Shown here piece by piece: positions 35,344-43,651 of a DNA stretch of 64,000 bases. Numbering within the stretch: the first letter of the stretch is position 1; each line of letters begins with the position of its first letter. The notes under the pieces were generated by a model. That model did no database searches, was not told the DNA's origin, and saw nothing but the letters and a program-made list of their open reading frames with translations. The translations under genes and the position numbers were made by a program. Origin of the DNA: Variovorax davisae (GTDB taxonomy: Bacteria > Pseudomonadota > Gammaproteobacteria > Burkholderiales > Burkholderiaceae_C); assembly GCF_030316845.1 (NCBI RefSeq), contig NZ_JASZYS010000003.1:1-64000 (forward strand), in the 5' to 3' direction.

Positions 35344-36684
35344 TCAGTCGTCCAATCGTGCGTTGTGCTGGTTCAGGAGGGTTCGCACTTCGCGCCCGTC
35401 TATGCGGTGCGCGTCGATGCGTTCGTTGATGGAAAGGGTGGCGGCGTGGCCGATCGCGTGGCCGTAGGCGAAACACTGCGCCGTCACGCGCGCCGAGGCC
35501 ACTGCCTCGTGCTCTGCCGACAGGCAACGACCCGCGAACAGCAGGCCGCTGCCTTTTTGCGGCACAAAGCAGCCGTAGGGCACCTCGTACCAGTCGTCAA
35601 GGAGCCAATTCACGACAGGTTTGACCCCCGCGTGCAGCTCGATCGGCCAAGGGGAGCGCGCGATGCCCTCCGCGGATTTGCGACCGGCGAGGATGTCGGC
35701 ATTGCGCAGCAGGGTGCGGCCGATGCCCTGGCGCGTTTGCCGCACGCCGACCTGTACGCCGGTATCGTTCATGAAGCTGTGTTCGCACCCGGCGAGCGCC
35801 TCACGGAAGAAATCCGCGTACGCACGCGCCTGCAGCCGCCCTTCGATTTCGGCGTCCGTCAGGTCTTGCGCAAGGGTGGCGTTGAGTTCCCGGCCGTCCG
35901 GCCCCAAGACTCGTGTGCAGTTGCACAGTAGTTCCCCCGGTCGCGTGGTCGGGAAAAGCCATATCTTGTGACGGGGCAGGGCGAACCGACCGGAAGCGTT
36001 CGCAGCGGCGATGAGTTCCGATACCTCCAACGGCATGATCGTGTCGCGTCCGTAGGCCGTCAGGAAGTGCTCCACGTCGACGCCGAGCAGCCGAAAGATC
36101 ATGGTCGGGTTTTGCACACGGCCGTCCTGACCCGTGAAGGTGCCCATGCCTGACATCGCCATGAGGTCCGCGTCGCCGCTCGCGTCGATCGTGATGCGCG
36201 CTCGCACCGTGAGTTCGCCTTCTTTGGTATAGGCCACTGCACCTTCGATTCGCTCCCCGCCTTCCACGAGGACCGAGGTGACAACGCTGTGGAGGATCAC
36301 GCGCACAGCCGCTTGGCGCAGCAGCGCGTCAGCGACCTCGCGCCACACCAGGGGATCGTGAACGTGAGTCCAGGTCTTGCCGTACTTCAGCAGCGGACCG
36401 AGGCCCCCGCGCTCCTTGAGGGCATGGACAAAGCGGGACGTGAAACCCCAAACGACTTGGTTTGGCGCGAGGGTGGGTGAATCGGTTGCCTCGTACAAAC
36501 CGCAGACCGTTCCGGAAAGGCCAGCGACCGCGCCACCGCCGCAAAAGCCATAGCGCTCCAGAAGAATGACGTCGAGACCCTGTTCGGCTGCGGTGACAGC
36601 TGCGGCCACGCCGGCGGCGCCGCCACCGACGACGAGAACGTCGCAGTCGCATTCGAGCCGGGGCCTGAGATCGGTGGATGGCAT
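35344..36684 (-). CDS. FAD-dependent oxidoreductase (FAD_oxidored/PF12831 type)
   Basis: A 446-residue flavoprotein with the dinucleotide motif CDVLVVGGGAAGVAAAVTAA (GxGxxG) at the N-terminus, then LERYGFCGGGAVAGLSGTVC. A second FAD contact (TIDASGDADLMAMSG) lies mid-protein, and the C-terminal GSGLLFAGRCLSAEHEA closes the domain. The layout matches FAD-dependent oxidoreductases used in dehydrogenation of small catabolites. It is the first gene of the eight-gene operon. Two GntR-type operator candidates lie just upstream, between it and the divergent regulator. It probably performs the first oxidation in the pathway. Confidence 0.9.
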   Translation of the reverse strand: MPSTDLRPRLECDCDVLVVGGGAAGVAAAVTAAEQGLDVILLERYGFCGGGAVAGLSGTVCGLYEATDSPTLAPNQVVWGFTSRFVHALKERGGLGPLLKYGKTWTHVHDPLVWREVADALLRQAAVRVILHSVVTSVLVEGGERIEGAVAYTKEGELTVRARITIDASGDADLMAMSGMGTFTGQDGRVQNPTMIFRLLGVDVEHFLTAYGRDTIMPLEVSELIAAANASGRFALPRHKIWLFPTTRPGELLCNCTRVLGPDGRELNATLAQDLTDAEIEGRLQARAYADFFREALAGCEHSFMNDTGVQVGVRQTRQGIGRTLLRNADILAGRKSAEGIARSPWPIELHAGVKPVVNWLLDDWYEVPYGCFVPQKGSGLLFAGRCLSAEHEAVASARVTAQCFAYGHAIGHAATLSINERIDAHRIDGREVRTLLNQHNARLDD

Positions 36685-36692
36685 CTAATATC

Positions 36693-36710
36693 CAAGTGAT
36701 ATATTACTTG
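36693..36710. promoter_or_regulatory. Operator-like palindrome 1 for the GntR-type regulator
   Basis: CAAGTGATATATTACTTG is an almost perfect 18-bp inverted repeat (CAAGT-n-ATATAT-n-ACTTG), 9 bp upstream of the FAD-oxidoreductase start. It matches the second site at 36805 at 14 of 18 positions when one is inverted. Confidence 0.65.
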
Positions 36711-36804
36711 TCGCTGTTGCGATCATAGGGCTCGAGTTCAAAGCCTGTGAATCAGGGTTTATCATTAGAGAGGCAACGAGGATTCGGCCGCAAACGGCCG
36801 TATG

Positions 36805-36822
36805 CAAGTAACATATCACCGT
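36805..36822. promoter_or_regulatory. Operator-like site 2, at the regulator start
   Basis: CAAGTAACATATCACCGT repeats the core CAAGTAA-ATATCAC of the inverted form of the site at 36693. It overlaps the start codon region of the GntR gene (36821), as expected for autorepression. Confidence 0.55.
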
Positions 36823-37528
36823 GAAAAATGTTCCACGCCGAAACCCGCCGCAGGTGAAATCCGAAGGCGCCGAAGCCGCCAGATCCCAGACGGACCTGGC
36901 TTACGAAGGGCTGCGCGAAGCGATCATTGGGTTGAAGCTCCGGCCCGGCGAGATGTACTCGGAGAGCGATCTCGCTGCCTTTGTGAACTTGGGCCGCACA
37001 CCGGTCCGCGAAGCGCTGCATCGGCTCATTCGCGAGGAACTCGTAGTGACGCGCAAGAACCGCGGGATCTTCATCACGCCGATCGATGTCATCCGCCAAC
37101 TGCAGTTGCTCGATGTGCGACGAGCCCTTGAACAGCTGCTGGCCGTGCGGGCTTGCGAACAAGCGACCGAGCCCGAGCGCAGGGAAATGCTGGAACTGGC
37201 CGAAGCTTGCGAGGAGAGTGCCCGGAGGGGTGACGCTACTGAGTTTTTGCGGGTGAATCGCAGGGTTCAGGACCTGAAGGCACGCGCTGCGCACAATGAA
37301 ACCCTGACGAATACGATGGATCTGTTCTACGGGCTCTCCCGTCGGTTCTGGGTCGCCTATCACAGCCGATTCCCCGACAGCCTCTCAACGGCCGCCCACC
37401 TGCACGCACGCATCCTGCAGGCTATCGCGACATCGGACCCCCAGGCGGCAGTGGGCGCGTCCAACGAACTGCTCGATTTCCTCGAGAGCTTCACGAAGAA
37501 AACCGTCGACCTCAGGGCCGCGTACTGA
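36821..37528 (+). CDS. GntR-family (FCD) transcriptional regulator
   Basis: A 235-residue repressor-type regulator. The winged helix (about 22-90) has LAYEGLREAIIGLKLRPGEM, then SESDLAAFVNLGRTPVREAL and VTRKNRGIFITPI. The FCD ligand-binding domain (about 95-225) follows with LLDVRRALEQLLAVRACEQA and the metal-type His positions (AAHNETL, HLHARIL). The GTG start at 36821 lies inside operator-like site 2. It is divergent from the catabolic operon at 36684 and is the obvious regulator of it, probably responding to a pathway carboxylic acid. Confidence 0.93.
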   Translation: MKNVPRRNPPQVKSEGAEAARSQTDLAYEGLREAIIGLKLRPGEMYSESDLAAFVNLGRTPVREALHRLIREELVVTRKNRGIFITPIDVIRQLQLLDVRRALEQLLAVRACEQATEPERREMLELAEACEESARRGDATEFLRVNRRVQDLKARAAHNETLTNTMDLFYGLSRRFWVAYHSRFPDSLSTAAHLHARILQAIATSDPQAAVGASNELLDFLESFTKKTVDLRAAY

Positions 37529-37591
37529 GCAACATCGCGATCAGCAAACCTCTTGCGAGCTAAGGCCCCGTCGCATCGACAGGCGCCGCCG

Positions 37592-38470
37592 TCAGGTCAC
37601 CAGATCTTGTCGGCGGCTCGGACCTTTCAGTACCGACTCCCCAGCGAAATGCGTCAGGGGAATCAGCTCCAGCGCATAAGGTCTTTCCGGTTCCTCCCAA
37701 CGCGCATCGATTGCCTTGTAGAGGTATTCAATCTGATCTGCGACGTCGATGCCGAAGGTCTCGAAGAAGTTGCCGTGCTCATTGTCGAGATCTGTCCGCT
37801 TAAGAAGCACGACGCCTCAGCTGTTTCGGCGCTTCGAGGCCAATCTTCGACAGCGCGGCCCGAAAGCTCAGGCCATCCTCGATGCCCCAGCACGACGGCG
37901 GTGAAAGGAAGCCGGCCCGCCTCTTCCTTCCTTTCCCTGATCAGTTCGACCAACGCGTCTTGATAGTCCTCATGGGACAGGCGCGGGACGGCCAGCGTCT
38001 GGAGATGCAGCTTTGGCTCCGCGCTGCAGATCTGTGCCCACCGCTTCAGGCCCAACTGGTTCGCCAGGAAGGGATGCGAGGTCGTTGCGAAGGCGATCTC
38101 GCGGTGGCCGCGCTGCCGCAAAACGTCGACTGCTGCGCTGAGGGACTCGCCCCATTCCACGCCGACGGCGTCCACATCGAGCCCTGAGAGCGCTGCGCCA
38201 TCCACGGCGATCGCGGCGGTCTTCCCTCGCAACGTCGAAAGCATGTCGATCTTGATGGTCTCGAACGTCGACTGGATGACACAGGCGTCGAACGAAGGTA
38301 GTCCGCACAGCACCTCGTGCGCATGATCGGAGTCGGGGTAGGTAACCTCCAGAACGCGGTGCCCGGCTTCGGTGAACCGGCCTTGGATGAGAACGCGGCT
38401 CCGATGAATGCTGATGGAACGGCGCAGCAGCAGTACAGAGCGATTCGACGGCGCGGCCTTGATCCGTTTC
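37592..38470 (-). pseudogene. LacI/PBP-type sensor domain, frameshifted remnant
   Basis: On the minus strand, SISIHRSRVLIQGRFTEAGH, EVTYPDSDHAHEVL, AVGVEWGESLSAAVDVLRQR and GHREIAFATTSHP form a periplasmic-binding-protein-like effector domain as in LacI-type regulators. Near 37878 the frame shifts at a GGGG run (VVLG then IEDGLSFRAALSKIGLEAPK), and near 37812 it shifts again to VVLLKRTDLDNEHGNFFET with DQIEYLYKAIDARWEEP, ending at 37592. No DNA-binding domain remains: upstream it is joined to KfrA-like sequence. A decayed sugar-type regulator is the best reading. Confidence 0.65.
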
Positions 38471-38479
38471 GTTGCGGAG

Positions 38480-38922
38480 CGCGCTGGGCGACTTCGGCAG
38501 AAGCCATTTCGACAAAGCCGAAGCCCTGATCGTCTCGCGCTGCAGCTCGATCTCGCGCCGGGCCGCTTCGGTCTTCTGGACCTGCATCTGGTCGGCCTCG
38601 CGGCGCGCAGCGTCCCAGAACACTTTTGCGGCCTGGACGATGACCAAGGGGACCTGTGCGCCTCATCAGCCGGGTTGGCGCCATGGCCGTCCAGGCGCCT
38701 GGCGAGCTTGACGAACCAGAGCTCCAGCATCGGGCTCACCGTTGTGGGCGAGCCGCTTTCGATTGTCTGGCGCACGCGCTCGATGGTCGGTCGCAGACCC
38801 TCGTGCAACAGCGCGTCAGCGGCTTCCGATACCTGTGGCTGCTGGATCCCGCGGCCGCCGCGTGGTGGACACGCGGCAGATGGGAACGAAGCTCGAGAAT
38901 TTCTTTTGATCGGCTTAGGCAT
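38480..38922 (-). pseudogene. KfrA-like DNA-binding protein remnant
   Basis: The first frame gives QVSEAADALLHEGLRPTIER then VRQTIESGSPTTVSPMLELW, the N-terminal DNA-binding domain of plasmid KfrA proteins. Near 38665 the frame must shift to continue as AAKVFWDAARREADQMQVQK and TEAARREIELQRET, the start of the coiled-coil part. It then merges into the LacI-like remnant without a stop. KfrA-type proteins coat plasmid DNA and support segregation; here it is broken. The coiled-coil segment is repeated at 41.9 kb. Confidence 0.65.
38537..38645 (+). repeat. 109-bp direct repeat, copy 1 (KfrA-like coding)
   Basis: This segment and 41911-42019 are alike along their whole length by eye (roughly 85%). 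Both encode, on the minus strand, the start of a KfrA-type coiled coil (QKxEAARREIELQRE). Recombination between them would remove 3.4 kb. Confidence 0.7.
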
Positions 38923-39048
38923 AGATCGCGATCTGAATCATGCTCGGCTGGCTCGTGATCAGAGTTGCGCGAAGCCGGGATCATCGTGTTACGGGACTAG
39001 ACCAACGGGCCGTGGACACCTTACAGCGGTGGCAGTAGCTGTTCGCAC

Positions 39049-39482
39049 ATGCCGACGTTTTCTATGGATGCGAAGTCGCCGGGCGGCGAGCTGAAACGCT
39101 TGTCAAGCCCGGTGCGCCTGCTGGTGAATCTCGATATCCGCAGCCGCTCTTCAGGCGGCGTCAAGAGGTCGGCGCCCCGGTCGAGCTTGTTGACGGTCTC
39201 GATCAGACGCGGGGCAGACTGGCCGCGCAACCGGCCGACTCGTGCATTCTCAAATGGAACGGTACGCGCTTCGTGCCGTTCCAGACAGTGCGTTCGGCCT
39301 GGGGCTACAACTGGGCCTTCTTCGAGGTTGGCAGACCAGGGAGGAAGGCCATCATTGCGAATCTCACCGCGCTCGATGCAGAGGAGCTTCGCGCACTCGG
39401 CTTCCAGGCTGCCAGGCACAGGCCAATGATCCAGAAGGCGCGCGGCCGCGTATACCGAGCTCAAGGACACCGGAGCGACTCT
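39049..39482 (+). other. Open frame without a start upstream of the lipocalin gene
   Basis: In the frame of the lipocalin gene, an uninterrupted stretch of about 145 codons precedes its start. It reads protein-like (CILKWNGTRFVPFQTVRSAW, GYNWAFFEVGRPGRKAIIAN, LTALDAEELRALGFQAAR), but there is no start codon with a ribosome site and no family I recognise. It may be the decayed 3' part of another gene that now runs into the lipocalin. Other frames on both strands here look like shadows. Confidence 0.35.
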
Positions 39483-40034
39483 ATGATTCGATGGATGTGG
39501 GTGGCGGCAGCGACGCTGGGCTCGCTTGTGCTGGCCGCGGGATTGGCAGGCTGCTCAAGCCGGCCGCCGACGATAGCGCCGGTGGCCGACGTTGATCTGA
39601 ATCGCTTCATGGGCGACTGGTACGTGATCGCGAACGTTCCGACCCTTCTCGAGCGCGATGCGTTCAATGCGCGCGAGTCGTACGCCCTGCGCGCCGACGG
39701 GGCAATTCAGACCACCTTCGAATATCGTGACGGCAGCTTTGAGGCACCCGTCAAGACGCTGCAACCTGTCGGCCGTGTGCGGGCCGGCACCCGCAATGCG
39801 GTATGGGACATGCAATTCGTCTGGCCGATCGATGCCGAATACGTGATTGTTGATTTGGATCCCGCCTATCGGATCACGATCATCGGTCGCAGCCAGCGCG
39901 ACTATGCATGGATCATGGCGCGGACGCCACAGATCTCCGAGCAAGACTATGCAGCTGCCGTGCGACGGCTGCAAACACTGGGCTATGTGACGCAGGACCT
40001 TAGAAAAGTTCCGCAGCGGTGGCCTGGCTTGTAG
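39483..40034 (+). CDS. blc: Bacterial lipocalin (Blc-type lipoprotein)
   Basis: A 183-residue protein starting MIRWMWVAAATLGSLVLAAG with lipobox LAGC (Cys about 22). The lipocalin fold shows the GxW motif in RFMGDWYVIANVPTLLER, the strand region GAIQTTFEYRDGSFEAPVK, and the third conserved region YVIVDLDPAYRITIIGRS with RDYAWIMARTPQI. It should sit in the outer membrane and bind lysophospholipid or fatty-acid-like ligands. The protein is full length for the family (about 175-185). It is an intact gene inside an otherwise decayed island. Confidence 0.93.
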   Translation: MIRWMWVAAATLGSLVLAAGLAGCSSRPPTIAPVADVDLNRFMGDWYVIANVPTLLERDAFNARESYALRADGAIQTTFEYRDGSFEAPVKTLQPVGRVRAGTRNAVWDMQFVWPIDAEYVIVDLDPAYRITIIGRSQRDYAWIMARTPQISEQDYAAAVRRLQTLGYVTQDLRKVPQRWPGL

Positions 40035-40394
40035 AACGCCTGTCGTGGACCTCTGGAAGCCCCCATCAGGGTCCAAGCGTAAATTTTCGACCGCGCGAAC
40101 TATCGCGTGTGCAAGCCTCCCCATCTGGCTTCACGGCCGTTGTCGGCTACGCTCACCGTACGCTCGTTACTCCGCTTCGGTGGTCGATCGCCGCGATAGG
40201 CGCCAGGGGAGGGCGGTGTGGCTCGCTGCGCCAAGGGAGATAGGGCCCCCTATCGAGCCAAATCCACCCGGACAGTAGGGCACTAGTCAAAAAGATCCAG
40301 AGCGTCGGCGTACCTGAGCCTACAGAGCGTCGAGGTCGGCCCGGATACGGTCTCCGACCGTCTGCCAAGCAGCAGCTGCCTGAAGGAGGGATCG
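40035..40394. other. Intergenic, no gene recognised
   Basis: About 360 bp with no protein-like frame. It ends in a good ribosome site (GAAGGAGG) for the gene at 40395. No hairpin or repeat stands out. Confidence 0.5.
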
Positions 40395-40733
40395 ATGGCG
40401 TCCCCAGAGACGTTGCAGGCGTTCGCCGCGGGCCTGCGCGCGATCGCCGCCGCGCCGGGCTTCATCGCCACGGCGGAGCAGTCGCCGGAGCTCGACAACC
40501 ACCACTGGATCTTGCTGCTGTACCGCCTGGCCGATCGCGAAGTGATCGCCGGGTTCGGCTACGTCGATGATCCGATTACCGGCATGCTCGACCGCTCGAC
40601 GCTGATCGGGTTCGTGGAGAGTATGGTGGAGATAGATCTGATCGAGGACGCGATCGTCGGGGTTGCCATGCCTGAGCATGGAGGCGTGGATCTCACAGCC
40701 GCGCTTTCGCACTTTCGACCAGCTGAAGCGTGA
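40395..40733 (+). CDS. Small hypothetical protein (island gene)
   Basis: A 112-residue protein with a strong ribosome site (GAAGGAGGGATCG before ATG). It is acidic, with a mixed alpha/beta pattern (LQAFAAGLRAIAAAPGFIAT, HHWILLLYRLADREVIAGFG, LIGFVESMVEIDLIEDAIVG). No signal peptide. I recognise no family. The stop overlaps the start of the next small gene by 4 bp (40730), so the pair is coupled. It sits among KfrA and recombinase remnants, so it is probably part of a mobile island. Confidence 0.6.
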   Translation: MASPETLQAFAAGLRAIAAAPGFIATAEQSPELDNHHWILLLYRLADREVIAGFGYVDDPITGMLDRSTLIGFVESMVEIDLIEDAIVGVAMPEHGGVDLTAALSHFRPAEA

Positions 40734-40999
40734 CGAAACGACGCGTCAAGCGCGAATCGGGCCGCTTCCTGAATCTGATCGCCCTGGCGGGAGGCTTCGC
40801 CGTCGCACTGCTTCTAGGTCTTGGTGCGTCTGGGAGGGCAGCACGGGGCGAGGGGCCCGGCTCAATCGTCAGCAAGTCGTTCGAAGAGGAATCGGTTCTC
40901 CCTGTAGATCCACGGCCGCCTCTCTTGCTTCGCGACGTGGTTCGCCCGGAGCCGAGACAGTACTTTGCGCCTGGCGCGCAGCTTCATGGTGCCTCCTGA
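40730..40999 (+). CDS. Small membrane-anchored hypothetical protein
   Basis: An 89-residue protein with a basic N-terminus (MTKRRVKRESGRFLN) and one membrane segment (LIALAGGFAVALLLGLGASG), followed by a polar, proline-rich tail. It overlaps the previous gene by 4 bp. The tail composition after about residue 60 resembles non-coding sequence, so the protein may be truncated. No family recognised. Confidence 0.5.
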   Translation: MTKRRVKRESGRFLNLIALAGGFAVALLLGLGASGRAARGEGPGSIVSKSFEEESVLPVDPRPPLLLRDVVRPEPRQYFAPGAQLHGAS

Positions 41000-41317
41000 G
41001 GCTCACGCTTCTTTGATTCGCGGAGCCTGGCTTCTCATCGATCGATTTCGACAGGCCCGATCCCCGAATAGACGGTCTCGCCGTCTTCAGGGCAACCACT
41101 ATCCACCGGTCGCCCGGCGTGAGCTTGTAGTCGCCGGGCTCGAACGGGAGCGCGTGTTCCTCATGGACACCTGCACCCAGCCATGAGGGCATGCGGAGGA
41201 GGGCGGGTGAGCGGGAAAAGTCGAGGGAGTCAGGCATGGCGGGATCGTACCCCGCGGCGTTCGTTGGGCAGGAGATAGGATCGGCGGGGAGCCCAAACAC
41301 TCAAAAGGAGCGAGAGC
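41000..41317. other. Region with only a weak minus-strand frame
   Basis: About 320 bp. A minus-strand frame (40869-41237) has a plausible N-terminus (LPFEPGDYKLTPGDRWIVVA) but no ribosome site, and it overlaps the small membrane gene. I do not call it. Just before 41318 an AAAAGGAG ribosome site serves the next remnant. Confidence 0.35.
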
Positions 41318-41730
41318 GTGGCGATGTCGCAGAAGCAGCTGATCCAGTCCTTGGGCGAGGCAATGTCCTGTTTCGAGCGAGAGATCTCCTGGGAAGTTGC
41401 CCCGACTGAGCTTCGACACTTCTGCGGCGTATCGGCGAACTGTACGTCGCGATGATCACCAACGGGCAGCGGGCCACGGAGGTGAACCAGCGCGGCTACG
41501 ACGTGGTGAGCGCCATCAACGAGCGGATCTCCGTCAAAACGACTGCGCAGAGTGGCCTCGATGGGTTCATCTCGTTCAATCCGAACACGATCGACTAGGT
41601 CGCGATCGGGTGTTTGTCCTGCGGATCAACACGGAGGAGATGCAGGTCGAGACCATGTTGGACAAGCCGATCGCCGACGCGCGTCACTTCTTGAGTGAGG
41701 ATCGCGGTTCTGGCCGACTGAACATTCCGT
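41318..41730 (+). pseudogene. DUF6998-like protein, frameshifted
   Basis: The GTG start has AAAAGGAG upstream. The first frame gives KQLIQSLGEAMSCFEREISW, EVAPTELRHFCG. One base is then missing at about 41430 (CGGC-GTATC), after which RIGELYVAMITNGQRATEVN and QRGYDVVSAINERISVKTTA continue the same protein. A second shift near 41596 gives RDRVFVLRINTEEMQVETML. The conserved NQRGYDVxSxxxERISVKT is the hallmark of DUF6998 proteins (about 150 residues), often found beside integrases. Function unknown; here it is inactivated. Confidence 0.65.
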
Positions 41731-41745
41731 TGCGACGCCTTGCTC

Positions 41746-42021
41746 CCACCCGCTTAGACGAGCGGATTCCTGCTGCTGCGTGTGCATCTGGGCCCCCATG
41801 GCCGTCACCGCCTGGCGCGAAGACGCCAGGGCTTCATCGAGCGCCACCCGGGCCTGCTCGAAGGAGGTCTCGCGCTAGGTGAGCTCCGACTCCTGCTGGG
41901 CGCGCGCCTCGCGCTGGAGCTCTATCTCGCGCCGGGCTGCCTCGGCCTTTTGGACCTGCACCTAGTCGGCCTCGCGGCGGGCAGTTTTCCAGAACAGTCT
42001 GGCGGCCTGGACCTCGTCCAT
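41746..42021 (-). pseudogene. Second KfrA-like coiled-coil remnant
   Basis: The minus strand reads EVQAARLFWKTARREAD, a TAG stop, then VQVQKAEAARREIELQREAR, a second stop, then SFEQARVALDEALASSRQAV and TAMGAQMHTQQQ. This parallels the KfrA-like fragment at 38.5 kb but with two nonsense codons and no N-terminal DNA-binding domain. It abuts head-to-head the tyrosine recombinase remnant starting at 42020, a common divergent pairing on integrative elements. Confidence 0.6.
41911..42019 (+). repeat. 109-bp direct repeat, copy 2 (KfrA-like coding)
   Basis: Partner of 38537-38645, same orientation. It ends one base before the ATG of the recombinase remnant. Confidence 0.7.
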
Positions 42022-42843
42022 GAAACCTGCTGAGAAAGTGTCGCCATCCAAGGTGTCCAAGGCCTTGGTGCCTCTGAAAAGCGATCACGCGCTGCTCGAT
42101 CCCACTCAGCTGTCCGAAATGGCCCAGGACGCCGCGCACGACCTCATGGCCGAGGGCGAGTCGGACAACCTGGCCTACCGCGCCGCCATGCGCTACTAGG
42201 CCGCCTGGTTCGGCGCGCGCTACGGGCGGCAGATGCGGTTGCAGACCCTGTGGTCGTTTAGTTCATCGTCGACCATGCGCAGCGCTCGACCAAGGCGGGC
42301 CTCGAGCACCAGTTGCCGCCCGCGATCGACCAGGCGCTGGTGGAAGCGGGGTTCAAGGGAAAGCTCGGGGCGCCGGCGCTGAACACCCTCATGCACCGGA
42401 TCTCGGTGCTCTCGATGGCGCACCACCTTTCCAAGCAGCCCAATCCGTGCCTGCGGTGAAAGCGCTGCTGAGCAAGACAAGAAAGCCTATGCGAAGCGCA
42501 ACGCCCTGCCCCACAAGCAACGTGCGCTCACAAAAGAGCCGTTGGAAGCGGTGCTGGAGACCTGCGACGACTCGCTCAAGGGCAAGCGTGATCGCGCCCT
42601 CCTCCTCTTCGCCTGGGCCGGGCGGGCGCCGGCGCTCGGAGGTGTCAGAAGCGGTGTTCGAGAACCTGCACCGCGGGGATGAAGGCGCCTACCTGTACAA
42701 GCTGGCGAGTTCGAAGACGAACCACAACGGGAAGATCCGGCCGAAGGAGGTGAAGCCGGTGGTGGGGTCGGCCGCCGTGGCACTGGAGGCTTGGCTGAGG
42801 GCGAGGGACATCGTGACGGGGCCCTCTTCCGGCGCATCCTTAA
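42020..42843 (+). pseudogene. Tyrosine recombinase, 5' part, decayed and interrupted by IS
   Basis: The frame begins KPAEKVSPSKVSKALVPLKS then DPTQLSEMAQDAAHDLMAEG, the N-terminus of an island-type site-specific tyrosine recombinase. It has TAG stops at 42197 and about 42257, and frame changes near 42230, 42460 and 42620. The core continues as FIVDHAQRSTKAGLEHQLPP, LTKEPLEAVLETCDDSLKGK, and RDRALLLFAWAGGR with the arm-type catalytic Arg region, then SSKTNHNGKIRPKEVKPVVG. At 42843 the sequence is cut inside ...FRRIL by the IS5-family element, and it resumes at 45644. Nonfunctional. Confidence 0.8.
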
Positions 42844-42855
42844 CAGGCTGCTGAA
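42844..42855 (+). repeat. IS5-family terminal inverted repeat, left
   Basis: CAGGCTGCTGAA, pairing with 45628-45639. The similarity continues less perfectly inward (GTACC against ATACC). Confidence 0.8.
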
Positions 42856-42979
42856 GTACCCGGCGCGCCGAAGTCATCCTGCGCACTGAAGGCGGCGGTT
42901 GTGTGATTTCGACGTTCCAGGGTCGCTGACGGCGCGGTTTTCGCGCTTCGAGGACGTTTCTTCGGCTCTCTCTGACCCT

Positions 42980-43635
42980 CTACCGGGCCAGCGGACGGAC
43001 TTCTGCCAAGGTCCGCATGCGCACAAGGTTGTAGGCGGCCATGGTCAGTACGAACAACTGGTCGACTTTCTTGATGCCGCGCACCATCACCTGTCGGATG
43101 GGGCGACGAACTTGGCCCAGCCGAAGCCCTGCTCGATGAGCTTTCGCTTGCGCTGCGATCGCATAGCCCTCGCTCCGCGCGATCTCGTCGGCCACCGCCG
43201 AATGACGCCCCGCCTTGTTCTGCGCGACGCGCGGCGTCACCTTCATGCAATGCAGCGCCTCGATGAACTCGGCCGCGTCGTAGCCCTTGTCGGCGCCGAG
43301 CGTGACCTCGGTATCCGCACTCGCGGTGGCTTGGCGCGCGTCCCTGATCATGACCTTGGCCGCTTCCCGTTCGGCAAAGCCGTCGGCCTGCGTGACCCTC
43401 GCATTGACGACCAGGCCGTGACGGTTGTCGGTGAGCGTGTGACCCATGTAGCGCAGCTCGCTGGCCGTCTTGCCCTTGCGTACAGCTTCGAATCGGGATC
43501 CGTCTTCGACTCGTGCGTTTCATTGCTGCGTTGCTGCCCCTTGAAGTCCCCGCCGCTGCCGGCATCGTCGTCACCGTCCTTGCGAACGAAGCTCTTGTGT
43601 TCTGCCCAGGCCTGGATCAACGTGCCGTCGACGCT
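42980..43635 (-). pseudogene. IS5-family transposase, C-terminal part
   Basis: It resumes the transposase after the IS110-type insertion with SVDGTLIQAWAEHKSFVRKD. Near 43482 a one-base shift is needed (KLY then RKGKTASELRYMGHTLTDNR). Then ADTEVTLGADKGYDAAEFIE carries the second catalytic Asp region and RQVMVRGIKKVDQLFVLTMA closes the protein. A short shifted segment around 43150 disturbs the catalytic-Glu region. The protein was probably already inactive before the second insertion, or decayed after it. Confidence 0.8.
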
Positions 43636-43638
43636 TAT

Positions 43639-43651
43639 ATGGACGCCTCCC
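43639..43651 (+). repeat. IS1111-type sub-terminal inverted repeat, transposase 3' side
   Basis: ATGGACGCCTCCC; its exact complement GGGAGGCGTCCAT is at 45099-45111. Confidence 0.85.

Noticed and set aside
40869..41237. Minus-strand frame with LPFEPGDYKLTPGDRW
   Set aside because: No ribosome site or family, and it overlaps the small membrane protein gene on the other strand. Left as a note in the 41000-41317 entry.
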